The notes beneath the pieces are model-generated. The model was not told the DNA's origin, searched no databases, and was given only the letters and a program-made list of their open reading frames with translations. Positions 1 to 8,596 of a stretch of DNA of 64,000 nt are shown in pieces (positions within the stretch are counted from its first letter, which is position 1; each line of letters opens with the position of its first letter). The position numbers were made by a program, and so were the translations under genes. Origin of the DNA: JALZKA01 sp963701205 (GTDB lineage Bacteria; Actinomycetota; Thermoleophilia; Solirubrobacterales; 70-9); contig OY969575.1 in the NCBI GenBank assembly GCA_963701205.1, positions 868,001-932,000 on the forward strand, given 5' to 3'.

Positions 1-961
1 AGCCTCGCTCGTGGCTGCTCCCGTCGGCGCGCCGATCTTGCTCTCAGAGGACGGCGAGCTTTCCGAGTTGACGGCCGGGGCACTCGCCGCCCTAGCACCA
101 ACGGGAAGCGATGCGAAAGGCCAGCCTCAGGTCTTCGCAATTGGCAACGCACCTGAACCGGCTGGGGTTCAGACACGCACGGTGGAAGGCGACAATCCGG
201 CCGCGGTAGCCGCTGAGATCGCGGGTTTGCGACAGGAACTGAGTGGTTCAGCTCCAGCCCACCTGCTCATTGCCAGCTCGGATGCGCCCGAGTTCGCGAT
301 GCCCGCGGCGGCGTGGGCGGCACGCTCGGGTGACCCGGTCCTGTTCACCGGAGCGGATTCGGTCCCGAAGGAGACGCTCGACGTCATCAGCAGCCTGCCC
401 CGTGTCCCGGTGTACCTGCTTGGCTCCGAAGCCGTCATCTCCCGCAAGGCTGCGGGCCAGATCAAGAAGGCGACGAACGCTGGGGTGGAACGGGCGGCCA
501 ACGAGACCAGCCCGGTCGCCAACGCGATTGATTTCTCGCGATACCTCAACGGAAACTTCGGCTGGAATATCAACGACCCAGGGCATGGCTTCGTAATCGC
601 CTCCACGTCTCGGCCCGCGGATGCGGGTGCGGCTGCCGCCCTCTCGGCAAGCGGCAGTTTCGGTCCGCTGCTTCTAACCGACGATGAGCAACTTTCGGCT
701 GAGCTCGAGGCGTACCTCCTCGACCTGAAGCCCGGCTACGAAGACGACCCGACCCGGGCCTTCTACAACCACGTCTGGATCATCGGCGACGCCAATGTGA
801 TCACCGTTGAAGCACAGGTCGTGATTGATGAAATCGTGGCCCTCGCGCCGATAAGGTCTGGCCAGGGCGGCTCCCTGCTGGATCTGCCCTCCGACAGCGC
901 CGACCAGGACACCCGGAACACGACGCAAAAGGCAAAGAGGAAGGCCGGAAGCAAGCGGTGA
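1..961 (+). CDS. Cell-wall-binding repeat 2 family protein, 5' end outside window
   Basis: The reading frame is open from the first bases of the window: the codons before the first internal GTG at 11 read A-S-L, in frame with V-A-A-P-V-G-A-P-I-L-L. This matches the core of the cell-wall-binding repeat 2 (CW_binding_2, PF04122), so the gene starts upstream. Later repeat-like units include a GDPVLFTGADSVP stretch and VPVYLLGSEAVIS, the usual alternation of 'pvLLt...lp' and 'v.ilGg...vs' in this family. The C-terminus is a basic tail rich in K and R. Such proteins are normally exported and bind the envelope; no signal peptide can be seen because the N-terminus is missing. The stop overlaps the next start by 4 bp. 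Confidence 0.75.
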   Translation, partial: ASLVAAPVGAPILLSEDGELSELTAGALAALAPTGSDAKGQPQVFAIGNAPEPAGVQTRTVEGDNPAAVAAEIAGLRQELSGSAPAHLLIASSDAPEFAMPAAAWAARSGDPVLFTGADSVPKETLDVISSLPRVPVYLLGSEAVISRKAAGQIKKATNAGVERAANETSPVANAIDFSRYLNGNFGWNINDPGHGFVIASTSRPADAGAAAALSASGSFGPLLLTDDEQLSAELEAYLLDLKPGYEDDPTRAFYNHVWIIGDANVITVEAQVVIDEIVALAPIRSGQGGSLLDLPSDSADQDTRNTTQKAKRKAGSKR

Positions 962-1188
962 GCGAGAGCGAAAGAGCTGATCGAGTCGCTGGCACGGTTG
1001 GCGTGGATGACATCCGCGCCTTGGCCGGTCCGGCGACGCCGCACTTCGCTCTGCAGATCCGCAACCGGATCGCGAAGCTGATCGCCGGGCTACCAGCCGA
1101 GCACCCGGCGCGAGCGGAGGGCGAGCGTCAAATCGCCCGCTTGAGCGAACTCGCTGCCCACTCAGGCGAGCCGCGAAACGCCCGTTAG
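958..1188 (+). CDS. Small hypothetical protein coupled to the cell-wall-binding gene
   Basis: This 76-residue frame starts at a GTG that overlaps the TGA of the upstream gene (GTGA), an arrangement typical of translational coupling. The protein is hydrophilic and probably helical, with no signal peptide, membrane segment or motif that I recognise. The only support is the 4-bp overlap, coding-like composition and the absence of a competing gene; no function is proposed. Confidence 0.5.
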   Translation: MSESERADRVAGTVGVDDIRALAGPATPHFALQIRNRIAKLIAGLPAEHPARAEGERQIARLSELAAHSGEPRNAR

Positions 1189-1210
1189 GCGCCCAGGCGC
1201 CAGCATGCGC

Positions 1211-1711
1211 CTAGCTGCCGCATTCCTTGAGACCGTAGTCCAGGGCTAGCTTGGAGGCCTCCTGCAGGTTGGGACCGCCCCCCTCGGCGAGGGTCGATGG
1301 GTCGCCCTCGGTCTCCGCGATGCCCTCGGCAAGGCCGCTGGTAATCGCGTCAAACGCGTCCTCATCGCCTTCAGGCGGTGTCAGGGCACGGAGTTGATCA
1401 AGCTGGCTCTGGAGGCTGGGAACAACGATCTCGGTCGCGAGCTGCTCGTACTGCGCCGCGCTCAGGTCGTCCGGGCCAGCAACGTTCGGAAACAGTTCAG
1501 CAATCTGATCGCGCTCGGAGGCTTCCCCCTCCGCGCAAATCGCATCCGCTGTCTTGATGAACTCTGCCCGCCCCGGAACGCCGGATGCGCCGCTGGCGCC
1601 GCTGGCTCCAGTTGCGCCGATATCGGCGAGCGGCTGGGGCTCATCATCGCCGCCGCACCCTGCAAAGGCGAGCGCTGCGATGGCGGCAATTACGGTCAGG
1701 TGGAGCCTCAA
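1211..1711 (-). CDS. Putative lipoprotein, paralogue of the adjacent gene
   Basis: The 166-residue protein has a short hydrophobic signal ending in a lipobox (LAFAGC, Cys about residue 19) followed by GGDDE, so it is probably lipid-anchored outside the membrane. A Gly/Ala/Ser spacer (GATGASGASGASG) leads to a helical domain with a conserved ADAIC motif, a PPEGDED motif and a C-terminal YGLKECG. The start is a TTG with AAGGA about 9 nt upstream. The neighbouring gene at 1779-2282 shares the domain (ADAIC, PPPGDE, YGSRQCG), so the pair looks like a tandem duplication. The paired cysteines could form a disulfide. Function unknown. Confidence 0.7.
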   Translation of the reverse strand: MRLHLTVIAAIAALAFAGCGGDDEPQPLADIGATGASGASGASGVPGRAEFIKTADAICAEGEASERDQIAELFPNVAGPDDLSAAQYEQLATEIVVPSLQSQLDQLRALTPPEGDEDAFDAITSGLAEGIAETEGDPSTLAEGGGPNLQEASKLALDYGLKECGS

Positions 1712-1778
1712 GTTTCTTGTTCCTTCCGATTGCAGGGGTGTTGGCTGGCAGCAATGTAGCGATCGTCAAGCTGCCGCA

Positions 1779-2282
1779 TCAGCCGCGGAACCCACACTGG
1801 CGCGAGCCGTACGCCTCGGCCAATTGCTGGGCACGACGCAGCGGCGGCGGCGGGCCGTCCTCAAAAACCGCGGGGTTGGCCTCGAGCGCCTCGATCCCGG
1901 CCTCGGTGGCCGCGAGGATGGCCGCGATCTTGCCCTCGTCGCCCGGCGGCGGCTCCAGCGCAGCGATTGCGGCCACCTCGGCCCGCAACGCCGGCGCGAT
2001 GACCTCCTTTGCAATGCGCGTGATTTGCGCTCGCGTGACCTGGCCGCCTGCGCTCAGAAGATCGTCGCCAGCGGCCTCAATCTGGGCCTCGGACGAGTGA
2101 CAAATCGCATCGGCCTGGCGCAAAAACTCGACTTTTGTGGTCGGCTCGGCAACGACCGGCGAAAACTGTGGCGCCTCTTCCCCGCAGGCAATCATCGCCA
2201 ATCCGCACGCGATCACCAACGCCGTCTCCCGCAACACGTCCGCAACGCTATCGCGATGGGCCCGGCGCCACTCGGATGTCAA
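1779..2282 (-). CDS. Putative lipoprotein, tandem paralogue
   Basis: This 167-residue protein has a hydrophobic N-terminal region ending in LAMIAC, a plausible lipobox, then a domain sharing ADAIC, a PPPGDE motif and a terminal YG...CG with the lipoprotein encoded next to it (1211-1711). Identity between the two is clearly partial, so the duplication is old. The start overlaps the stop of the antiporter gene by 4 bp (ATGA), suggesting one transcript antiporter - lipoprotein - lipoprotein. An internal start nearer the signal peptide is possible, because about 20 charged residues precede the hydrophobic stretch. Function unknown. Confidence 0.65.
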   Translation of the reverse strand: MTSEWRRAHRDSVADVLRETALVIACGLAMIACGEEAPQFSPVVAEPTTKVEFLRQADAICHSSEAQIEAAGDDLLSAGGQVTRAQITRIAKEVIAPALRAEVAAIAALEPPPGDEGKIAAILAATEAGIEALEANPAVFEDGPPPPLRRAQQLAEAYGSRQCGFRG

Positions 2283-3469
2283 TCCCCGGTCGCGGGGTCG
2301 TCACTCAGCAACGTGACCGCGGCGAGCGGGAAGAACAGGACCGAGAGCAGACCGGCCGCGATGAAACCTGCTGACGTCGCCGCGTCAATCAGGCCAAGGT
2401 CCTGCCCGATCGCCGTGGCGGCGACGATGAACGGCAGCGATGTCGCTTGCAGCAGAGCCGCCGCTGCAACCCGACGGCGACCGAACTGACCCCGATAGAG
2501 CAGGGCGGGAAGCCCACGAGCGAAGGCCAGCGCGGCAAGAAAGGCAGGGATTGCAGCGACCGCGGCGGTATCAGCGAAGAGGGCATCCAGGTCAAAGCGG
2601 ACGCCGCTTGCGACAAAAAAGACCGGGATGAAGACGCCGAACCCAACTGCCGTCAGCTTCTTGCGGAACTCCGGATGGGTCATCGCCTCGTCCATATCGA
2701 GGTGGTTCAGAATCGCGCCCGCGGCAAACGCGCCAAGGATCAACTCCAGCCCCAGCTGCTCGGCCAAGACCACCATCGCAACGAGCAGCACGAAAGCGCC
2801 CCGAACGCGAATCTGGGCGCTTGTGTCCTGGAGCTGAGCGAGCGCCGTTGAAACCCTGCGCGAGCGCTCAGCCCGAGCCACCGCCAGAGCTACGGCCGCG
2901 ATCGCAAGCACGAAGAGGCCAATTAGGACGAGCTTCGCGTCAAGCCCCGTCGCCTCCCCGGAGAACAGCAGCGTCAGCAGGAGGATCGAAGCGAAATCGG
3001 CAATCGACGCCGATGCGATCACGAGCTGGCCAAATCGCGTGTGGGCCTCGCCCGAGTCAGCGAGCACCGGGATCACGACCCCGAGGGAAGTCGAGGCCAG
3101 GATCACCGCGATCAGGAGCGGCTCGTCAGCGACCCCCGCCAGGTCAAGGACCAGTGCCGCGGTCAAAGCCAGGGCAAGCGAGAGCGCGAACCCGAGTGTT
3201 GCCGATCTCAGCAAGCGGCCCCGCAATGCCCCGAGGTCAATTTCGAGCCCAGCGAGGAAGAGCAAGAACGCGAGGCCCAGCAGCGAGATCACCTCAACGG
3301 TTTCATCGACCTCGACCCAGCCCAAGGCGGCCGGCCCGATCACGATCCCGATCAGGATCTCGAGCACAACGGCGGGCAGACGAAGCCCTGGGACGAGGCC
3401 GAGTGCCAGCGGCGCGACAAAGGCCGCGATCACGACGAGCAGCAGGTTGTCGAACGCGATCTCGGCCAT
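2279..3469 (-). CDS. Cation:proton antiporter, CPA2/Kef-like
   Basis: The 396-residue protein is almost entirely hydrophobic, with roughly 12 membrane segments, and fits the Na+/H+ exchanger domain (PF00999). It has the family's early 'LEILIGIVIGPAALGW' segment and an FLLFLAGLEIDL segment that carries the acidic residue expected in the transport core. It ends shortly after the last membrane helix, so it lacks the RCK/TrkA regulatory domain seen in Kef potassium systems. It probably exchanges Na+ or K+ for H+ across the plasma membrane; which ion cannot be read from the sequence. It is the first gene of a run with the two lipoproteins downstream. Confidence 0.85.
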   Translation of the reverse strand: MAEIAFDNLLLVVIAAFVAPLALGLVPGLRLPAVVLEILIGIVIGPAALGWVEVDETVEVISLLGLAFLLFLAGLEIDLGALRGRLLRSATLGFALSLALALTAALVLDLAGVADEPLLIAVILASTSLGVVIPVLADSGEAHTRFGQLVIASASIADFASILLLTLLFSGEATGLDAKLVLIGLFVLAIAAVALAVARAERSRRVSTALAQLQDTSAQIRVRGAFVLLVAMVVLAEQLGLELILGAFAAGAILNHLDMDEAMTHPEFRKKLTAVGFGVFIPVFFVASGVRFDLDALFADTAAVAAIPAFLAALAFARGLPALLYRGQFGRRRVAAAALLQATSLPFIVAATAIGQDLGLIDAATSAGFIAAGLLSVLFFPLAAVTLLSDDPATGD

Positions 3470-3540
3470 GCGGCGTTTGTCGTCTGGGCGTCTGCAGCGT
3501 TACGGGCGCGCCGCGCAAATCGGCGCTGCGGGCCTGGCGA

Positions 3541-4407
3541 CTAGCCCCGGGTGGCCTCGGACTCGGCCACGCCCGGCGGCGTCCAGCCAGGGCCATGGAA
3601 GGCCACGCCAAGCTTGCTGCGCAGTCCCTTCGCCCGCTTGATGTCGTGCCACATCGCGATGTACTCGTGGAACGCGACCCGGACCGGTTTGAACGTGCGC
3701 AGTTGCGTTGTCAACCCGTAGCGAACCCGCTCGCCCTCCGGTTCGTAGCTCCCAAACAATCTGTCCCAGATGATCAGAATGCCGCCGTAGTTGCGATCCA
3801 GATATTGCTCGTTGACTCCGTGGTGCACGCGATGGTGCGAGGGGGTATTCAGCACTGATTCAAGTGGCCACGGCAATTTCGAGATTCGCTCGGTGTGGAT
3901 CCAGAACTGGTAGATCAGCGACCAGGCCTGAGCAAGCAACACCATCCATGGCTTAAAGCCGACAAGTGGAAGCCAAAGCCAAAACGGGAAATAGGTCATC
4001 GGCACCCACGTCTGGCGCAGCGCGGTCGACAGGTTGTAGTGACGCGACGAGTGGTGAACAACGTGGCTGGCCCAAAAGACCCTGCTCTCGTGCGACACCC
4101 GGTGAAACCAGTAATACGAGAAATCGTCGGCAAAGAAGAGGAGCACCCAGACCCACCAATCGCCGGGGTCCAGGCGAAACGGCGTCAGCTCGTAGATCAG
4201 CGCGTACGCGGCCAGCACCACGAACTTCCAGCCAAAGTTGATGACGACGTTGCCCAGCCCCATCGTCAGGCTGGTTTTCGTGTCACGACCTTCGAAGCCG
4301 ACAAGATCCGCCTCCGCGTGCTCGTCCCCCAGGTGCTTGTAGGAGAGGTACTCGAGACCTAGTAGGAGCAAAAAGAACGGAGTTGCGAAGTAAAGGAGCT
4401 CGGCCAT
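3541..4407 (-). CDS. Fatty acid hydroxylase / sterol desaturase family membrane enzyme
   Basis: The protein belongs to the membrane-bound di-iron hydroxylases (PF04116). The histidine clusters that bind the two irons are visible: HRVSH (about 102-106), HVVHHSSRH (115-123) and a later HHRVHH. Four to five hydrophobic segments surround them. Relatives hydroxylate or cleave lipids (fatty acid, sterol, alkylglycerol); the substrate here is unknown. I place the start at the ATG at 4407. A TTG four codons upstream is possible, but it abuts a TAGGCT -10-like box directly, leaving no room for a transcript start before it. Confidence 0.85.
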   Translation of the reverse strand: MAELLYFATPFFLLLLGLEYLSYKHLGDEHAEADLVGFEGRDTKTSLTMGLGNVVINFGWKFVVLAAYALIYELTPFRLDPGDWWVWVLLFFADDFSYYWFHRVSHESRVFWASHVVHHSSRHYNLSTALRQTWVPMTYFPFWLWLPLVGFKPWMVLLAQAWSLIYQFWIHTERISKLPWPLESVLNTPSHHRVHHGVNEQYLDRNYGGILIIWDRLFGSYEPEGERVRYGLTTQLRTFKPVRVAFHEYIAMWHDIKRAKGLRSKLGVAFHGPGWTPPGVAESEATRG

Positions 4408-4507
4408 CGACGGCCGCAAAGCCTACCCCGGAATCCGCCGGGATCCGGCGCTCGCGGGCTCGTGGACCCGACGTGTCAGGCTGATCCTGATAGGAACCCG
4501 CATCCCG

Positions 4508-5335
4508 ATGAGCGCAGCAGATGGATACCAACGACCCGGAATCGCCGGCAGCGGCACGATTGCCTGCGGCCTGGCCGCCTGCGCGTCAACGCTTGGCGAG
4601 GTCGTCCTCCTCGCCCGCTCCGACGATTCGGCCCGGCGAGCCGAGGAACAAGCGCTCAAAGCGACCACGAAGCTGGAAGGCGCTGTGGCAGGGCACATCA
4701 CGGTCACGACCGAGCCCGGCGCGCTCGCCGACCGTGACCTGATCGTCGAGGCGATCACCGAGGACCCGGTCGCCAAGTCGGCCCTGATCAGCGAGCTCGC
4801 TGCGATTGCGAAGGATGCCGATCTGGCCACGACGACCTCGTCACTCTCGATCGCCGACCTCGCCGCCCGATCACGTGACGTTGGGGGGCGCTTCTTCGGC
4901 CTGCACGTCTTCAACCCCGTGCCGCGGATGGAGCTCGTCGAACTCTGTATCCCAGACGACGCCCGCGACGGTCTCGCTGACCGCGCGCGCGCGTGGTGCG
5001 AGGCCCTGGACAAAGTCGCCGTCGACGTCCCCGACACCGCCGGCTTCGTGGTCAACCGCCTGCTCTTCCCGTACCTGTTCGACGCGGTGCGACTCCTTGA
5101 GCAAGGCGATTTGACCGCCGCGGGCGTTGACGATTGCATGCGGCTTGGCGCGGGGCATCCGATGGGGCCGCTCAAGCTCCTCGATTTCGTCGGTCTCGAT
5201 GTCGCGAAGGCGATTGGCGAAGTCCTGCACGCTGAGACGCAGATCGAGTCGCATTGCCCGCCCCAGACGATTGTGGGCCTCGTCAGCGCAGGCAAGCTCG
5301 GCCGCAAGTCAGGCCAGGGCTTCTACAGCTACTAG
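4508..5335 (+). CDS. 3-hydroxyacyl-CoA (3-hydroxybutyryl-CoA) dehydrogenase
   Basis: The 275-residue protein has an N-terminal NAD(P)-binding segment (GIAGSGTIACG) and the family signature region FNPVPRMELVEL, followed by the C-terminal helical domain with NRLLFPYLFDAVRLL and GHPMGPLKLLDFVGLD. These match PF02737 plus PF00725. It should interconvert 3-hydroxyacyl-CoA and 3-oxoacyl-CoA in the cytoplasm, in fatty acid breakdown or in butyrate/PHB-type metabolism. The glycine motif is GSG rather than the common GxGxMG. It is divergent from the fatty acid hydroxylase gene; no thiolase or enoyl-CoA hydratase lies nearby, so the pathway is unresolved. Confidence 0.85.
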   Translation: MSAADGYQRPGIAGSGTIACGLAACASTLGEVVLLARSDDSARRAEEQALKATTKLEGAVAGHITVTTEPGALADRDLIVEAITEDPVAKSALISELAAIAKDADLATTTSSLSIADLAARSRDVGGRFFGLHVFNPVPRMELVELCIPDDARDGLADRARAWCEALDKVAVDVPDTAGFVVNRLLFPYLFDAVRLLEQGDLTAAGVDDCMRLGAGHPMGPLKLLDFVGLDVAKAIGEVLHAETQIESHCPPQTIVGLVSAGKLGRKSGQGFYSY

Positions 5336-5577
5336 GCGGCCCGCGCTCCCCGGCCCTTGCCAGAGAGGTCCCAGACGACATCGGCCTCGGAGACGCACTG
5401 ACGCTCGGCGAGATCCTTCACCTCGGCCCACGGGAGTTCCGCATCGGGAAGGTCGTCCCAACGGGCCAGCTCCAATGCTTCTACCGCGCCGCTCAACGCC
5501 GGGCCCAGCCGCTCTTCCATGCTCAGCGTGGCATGCAGGACCTCAAGCTGTTTGTCGGTCAATCGCACCGTCCACAT
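5332..5577 (-). CDS. Small hypothetical protein
   Basis: This 81-residue protein starts at an ATG preceded by a strong Shine-Dalgarno sequence (GGAGG, 7 nt spacing). That start is better than a longer in-frame extension, which would run into the neighbouring membrane protein gene. It is acidic with two helical halves (MWTVRLTDKQLEVLHATL at the start) and no recognisable domain. Its stop overlaps the end of the convergent dehydrogenase gene by 4 bp. Function unknown. Confidence 0.6.
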   Translation of the reverse strand: MWTVRLTDKQLEVLHATLSMEERLGPALSGAVEALELARWDDLPDAELPWAEVKDLAERQCVSEADVVWDLSGKGRGARAA

Positions 5578-5635
5578 GGCAAGCCTCCATCGCGACGTTT
5601 CCAGCCTCGCGAACCTACGCCCTGGCGGGGACGGA

Positions 5636-6970
5636 TTACTCGGCGGTCTCCTCGGGCGGCGTCTCAACGACTGGGTGTTCGACGGTCAGTGGTCGGATCC
5701 GAACGGCGACGATGCGGTTCTCGCGCACCGATTCGACCCTGATCTCATGCCCGTCCGCCCGAATCCGGTCGCCGCGTTTAGGCAGACGCCCCAACTCAGA
5801 GAAGACGTAGCCCCCAACCGAGTTGTAGGCGTCCGATTCCACGGGCAACTGGATGCCGGCATCTTCAAGGTCACCAAGCGCGACGTGGCCGCGGACGTAC
5901 CAATCACCGTCCGCGAGGCGCCTGACGGTTGAAGACCGCGCGTCAGTCTCGTCTTCGATCTCGCCGACCACCTCTTCAAGGATGTCCTCGACGGTGACGA
6001 TGCCGACCGTACGCCCGTACTCGTCGGAGACCACCGCGATCGAGCTGCGCTGTTGCTGAAGCGCCGCGAGCAGGTCATCGATCGGCTTCGTCTCCGGAAA
6101 GATCGGCACCTCGCGAATGGCACTTTCGATCGAGACTTCGGGACCAGCGTTCATGTAGAGGCGGACAAGCGAGTTGTTGTGAACGATCCCGCGAACGCGA
6201 TCCGGGTTGTCGTCCTCGATCACGACGAGGCGGGTATGTCCCGACGACACGCAACGCTGGAGCGCATCTTCGGCGGACTCGTTTGCGTTCACCGTGACAA
6301 CGGCGGGGATCGGCGTCATCACCTCGCGCGCTTCCTGCTCATGGAGATGGAAGACGCCGCCAAGCATCACGGCTTCGCCGGGATCAAGCTTGCCGCCCTT
6401 GCTCGACTCCCGGATGATGTCCCGCAGGTCTTCCGCGTTGTGCGCCTCCTGCAGATCGATCTCGTCGATCCCGATGGCTCGGAGCATCCAGTTTGAGAGC
6501 TTTGTCAGAGCCAGAGTGAACGGGCCGGACAGGAGCCGGAACAGGTTCAGCGCGCGCGCTGTGCGGCGGGCCGTCTGCTCGGGCCGGGTGATAGCGAGGA
6601 TCTTCGGAACCTGTTCGCCGACCGAGATGTGCAGCGACGTGACCAAGGTGAACGCAATCCCGACGGAGATGACGACCGCGAGGCCGTGGCTGACCGGCCC
6701 CTCGATCAGGGGCTCGATCAGGGTCGCGACAGCGGGCTCACCCAGGAACCCGATTCCGATCGAGGCCATTGTGATCCCGACCTGGCAGGCCGACAGGTAC
6801 TCATCGAGCCGCTCGATCTGGTCCAACACGGCGTCGGCGTTGGCCTCGCCCTCCTTGGCAAGCGCCTCCATCCGCGATCGTCGGGTGCGCACAAGGGCGA
6901 ACTCGGCGGCGACGAACAGACCATTCACCGCGAGCAGCGCCAAGAGCAGGGCAAGGAGCACGAGGGTCAT
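5636..6970 (-). CDS. CNNM/CBS-domain membrane protein (hemolysin C/CorC-like)
   Basis: The 444 residues show the standard architecture of the TlyC/HlyC group. About 200 residues of CNNM transmembrane domain (PF01595) start with a hydrophobic helix and the RTRRSRMEALAKEG segment. A pair of CBS domains (roughly 215-335; MTPIPAVVTVNANES, VSDEYGRTVGIVTVEDILEEVVGEI) and a C-terminal CorC/HlyC domain follow. Family members act in Mg2+/Co2+ homeostasis or membrane integrity; despite the name there is no evidence for haemolysis. It is encoded alone, downstream of no obvious promoter box. Confidence 0.85.
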   Translation of the reverse strand: MTLVLLALLLALLAVNGLFVAAEFALVRTRRSRMEALAKEGEANADAVLDQIERLDEYLSACQVGITMASIGIGFLGEPAVATLIEPLIEGPVSHGLAVVISVGIAFTLVTSLHISVGEQVPKILAITRPEQTARRTARALNLFRLLSGPFTLALTKLSNWMLRAIGIDEIDLQEAHNAEDLRDIIRESSKGGKLDPGEAVMLGGVFHLHEQEAREVMTPIPAVVTVNANESAEDALQRCVSSGHTRLVVIEDDNPDRVRGIVHNNSLVRLYMNAGPEVSIESAIREVPIFPETKPIDDLLAALQQQRSSIAVVSDEYGRTVGIVTVEDILEEVVGEIEDETDARSSTVRRLADGDWYVRGHVALGDLEDAGIQLPVESDAYNSVGGYVFSELGRLPKRGDRIRADGHEIRVESVRENRIVAVRIRPLTVEHPVVETPPEETAE

Positions 6971-7120
6971 CGGAGCCCGCGCATCGGTCGTCTGGCTTGT
7001 GGCCGAGGACTCGGAGGTTGGTCGTCATCGTCCATGGAGGACGTGGGAACGGTATCAGCGGAACCCGTGGGCTCAGACCGTGGCAAGCAGAGCCAGCACG
7101 TAAATGGACCCACTGAGCGT

Positions 7121-7126
7121 TACCGT
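7121..7126 (+). promoter_or_regulatory. -10 box TACCGT, leaderless start
   Basis: TACCGT fits the actinobacterial TANNNT -10 pattern and ends exactly 6 nt before the GTG at 7133. This would place transcription initiation at or next to the start codon, and it decides the start of the decarboxylase gene. Confidence 0.55.
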
Positions 7127-7132
7127 GAGGGC

Positions 7133-8596
7133 GTGGATCAGGACTCCGTCCCCTACCTGGATGCGCTTCGAGCGCACGCTGGCCGCAAACCGGCCCGGCT
7201 CTACGTCCCGGGTCACAAGGGTGGCGTCGGCGCCGACAGAGCCCTGGTTGAGGCCGTCGGGGAACGGGCGCTTGAGCTCGACATCCCCTCGCTGATCCCA
7301 GGGATCGACGTTGGGGAGGAGCCAACGCCATTCCAGCGGGCACAGGAGCTTGCCGCCGAGGCATGGGGAGCCAAGCGCAGTTGGTTCTTGCTGAACGGTG
7401 CGTCGCAGGGCAACCACGCCGCTTGCCTGGCGCTTCGCCACGCCGGCAAGCGGATCGTCGTGCAAAGGAACGCGCACTCAAGCGTCGTCGATGGGGCGAT
7501 TCTCGCCGGCCTGGAGCCGTCGTTTGTCGCCCCCGAACTCGATCGCGACCTCGGAATTGCCCACTGTGTCACTCCAGAGGCCCTGGACGACGCGCTCGCG
7601 GCAACGCCAGACGCCAGCGGCGCAATTTGCGTTTCGCCCACCTACTTCGGAGCCTGCGCGGACGTTGCCGCCCTGGCTCGGGTTGCTCACGAGCGCGGCC
7701 TCCCCCTTGTCGTCGATGAGGCCTGGGGAGCCCACCTGCACTTCTCGCCCGAACTGCCCGCGAGCGCGCTTGCTTCGGGCGCCGATATGACGATCAGCTC
7801 CACCCACAAGATCATCGGCAGCCTGACCCAGTCGGCGATCGTTCACCTCGGCCACGACAGCCTGGTTGACGAGCAGGTGCTTGACCGAGTGGTGACGCTC
7901 CTGGAATCGACCAGTCCCAGCTCGCTGCTGACCATGTCGCTGGATGCCGCCCGACGGCTCGCCGCAACTCAGGGCGAGGCGCTGCTGGCCGAGACGCTCG
8001 CCGCCCTGCGCGATGCCCGGGAACGGATCCGCGCGATTCCTGGCCTTGACGTGTTGGACGACCGGCTCCTTGCTCCTGGCGTTGCCGGCTGGGATCCGCT
8101 GCGGCTGACCGTTGATGTTCGCGCCACCTCGATCACCGGACACGAGTTCGCGGAGCGACTGCGCGACACGGCTGACGTCTACTGCGAGCTGGCCACCGAA
8201 GCGGTTGTCGTCGCGGCCTTCGGAATGGGAGGCGAATCAGTTCCGCTCGCCGATCGGTTCGTCGCTGGCCTGCAGCGGGTGGCCGACGGTATCGGCGTCA
8301 AAAACGAGCAGCACGGATTGCCCTTCGCCGTGCCGCCACCGTGGGGGCCGATGGAGATGGTTCCACGCGACGCGTTCCTGGGCCCGCAGGAAGCGGTTCC
8401 ACTCGCAATGGCGGAGGGCCGAGTTGCCGCTGAATCGCTTGCGGCTTACCCGCCAGGCATTCCCAACGTTTTGCCCGGCGAGCGCCTCACGCGCTCCACG
8501 CTCGACTTCATCACGCAGACGCTCGCCCACGGCGGTCATCTCCGCGGCGCCAGCGACCGTACGCTGAAAACGATAAGAGTTGCGATCGAGGAGTAA
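7133..8596 (+). CDS. Orn/Lys/Arg decarboxylase, PLP-dependent
   Basis: The 487-residue protein matches the aspartate-aminotransferase-fold decarboxylases (PF01276). It has PGHKGG at residues 26-31, LNGASQGNHAA at 88-98, VVDEAWGAHLHF near 193-204 and STHK with the PLP lysine at about 226. The N-terminal 'DSVPYLDALRAHA' is typical of the short actinobacterial and Gram-positive forms that lack the wing domain. The GTG at 7133 is chosen because the homologous N-terminus begins there and a TANNNT box lies 6 nt upstream. Only its TAA separates it from the agmatinase start, so arginine is the likeliest substrate (arginine to agmatine). Lysine or ornithine cannot be excluded. Confidence 0.85.
   Translation: MDQDSVPYLDALRAHAGRKPARLYVPGHKGGVGADRALVEAVGERALELDIPSLIPGIDVGEEPTPFQRAQELAAEAWGAKRSWFLLNGASQGNHAACLALRHAGKRIVVQRNAHSSVVDGAILAGLEPSFVAPELDRDLGIAHCVTPEALDDALAATPDASGAICVSPTYFGACADVAALARVAHERGLPLVVDEAWGAHLHFSPELPASALASGADMTISSTHKIIGSLTQSAIVHLGHDSLVDEQVLDRVVTLLESTSPSSLLTMSLDAARRLAATQGEALLAETLAALRDARERIRAIPGLDVLDDRLLAPGVAGWDPLRLTVDVRATSITGHEFAERLRDTADVYCELATEAVVVAAFGMGGESVPLADRFVAGLQRVADGIGVKNEQHGLPFAVPPPWGPMEMVPRDAFLGPQEAVPLAMAEGRVAAESLAAYPPGIPNVLPGERLTRSTLDFITQTLAHGGHLRGASDRTLKTIRVAIEE

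Noticed and set aside
2821..3858. Plus-strand frame opposite the antiporter, rich in Arg, Pro and Ser
   Set aside because: Low-complexity shadow translation of a membrane protein gene.
6629..7132. Upstream extension of the decarboxylase frame
   Set aside because: It overlaps the CNNM/CBS gene antisense and has no similarity to the enzyme; the homologous N-terminus and -10 box indicate 7133.
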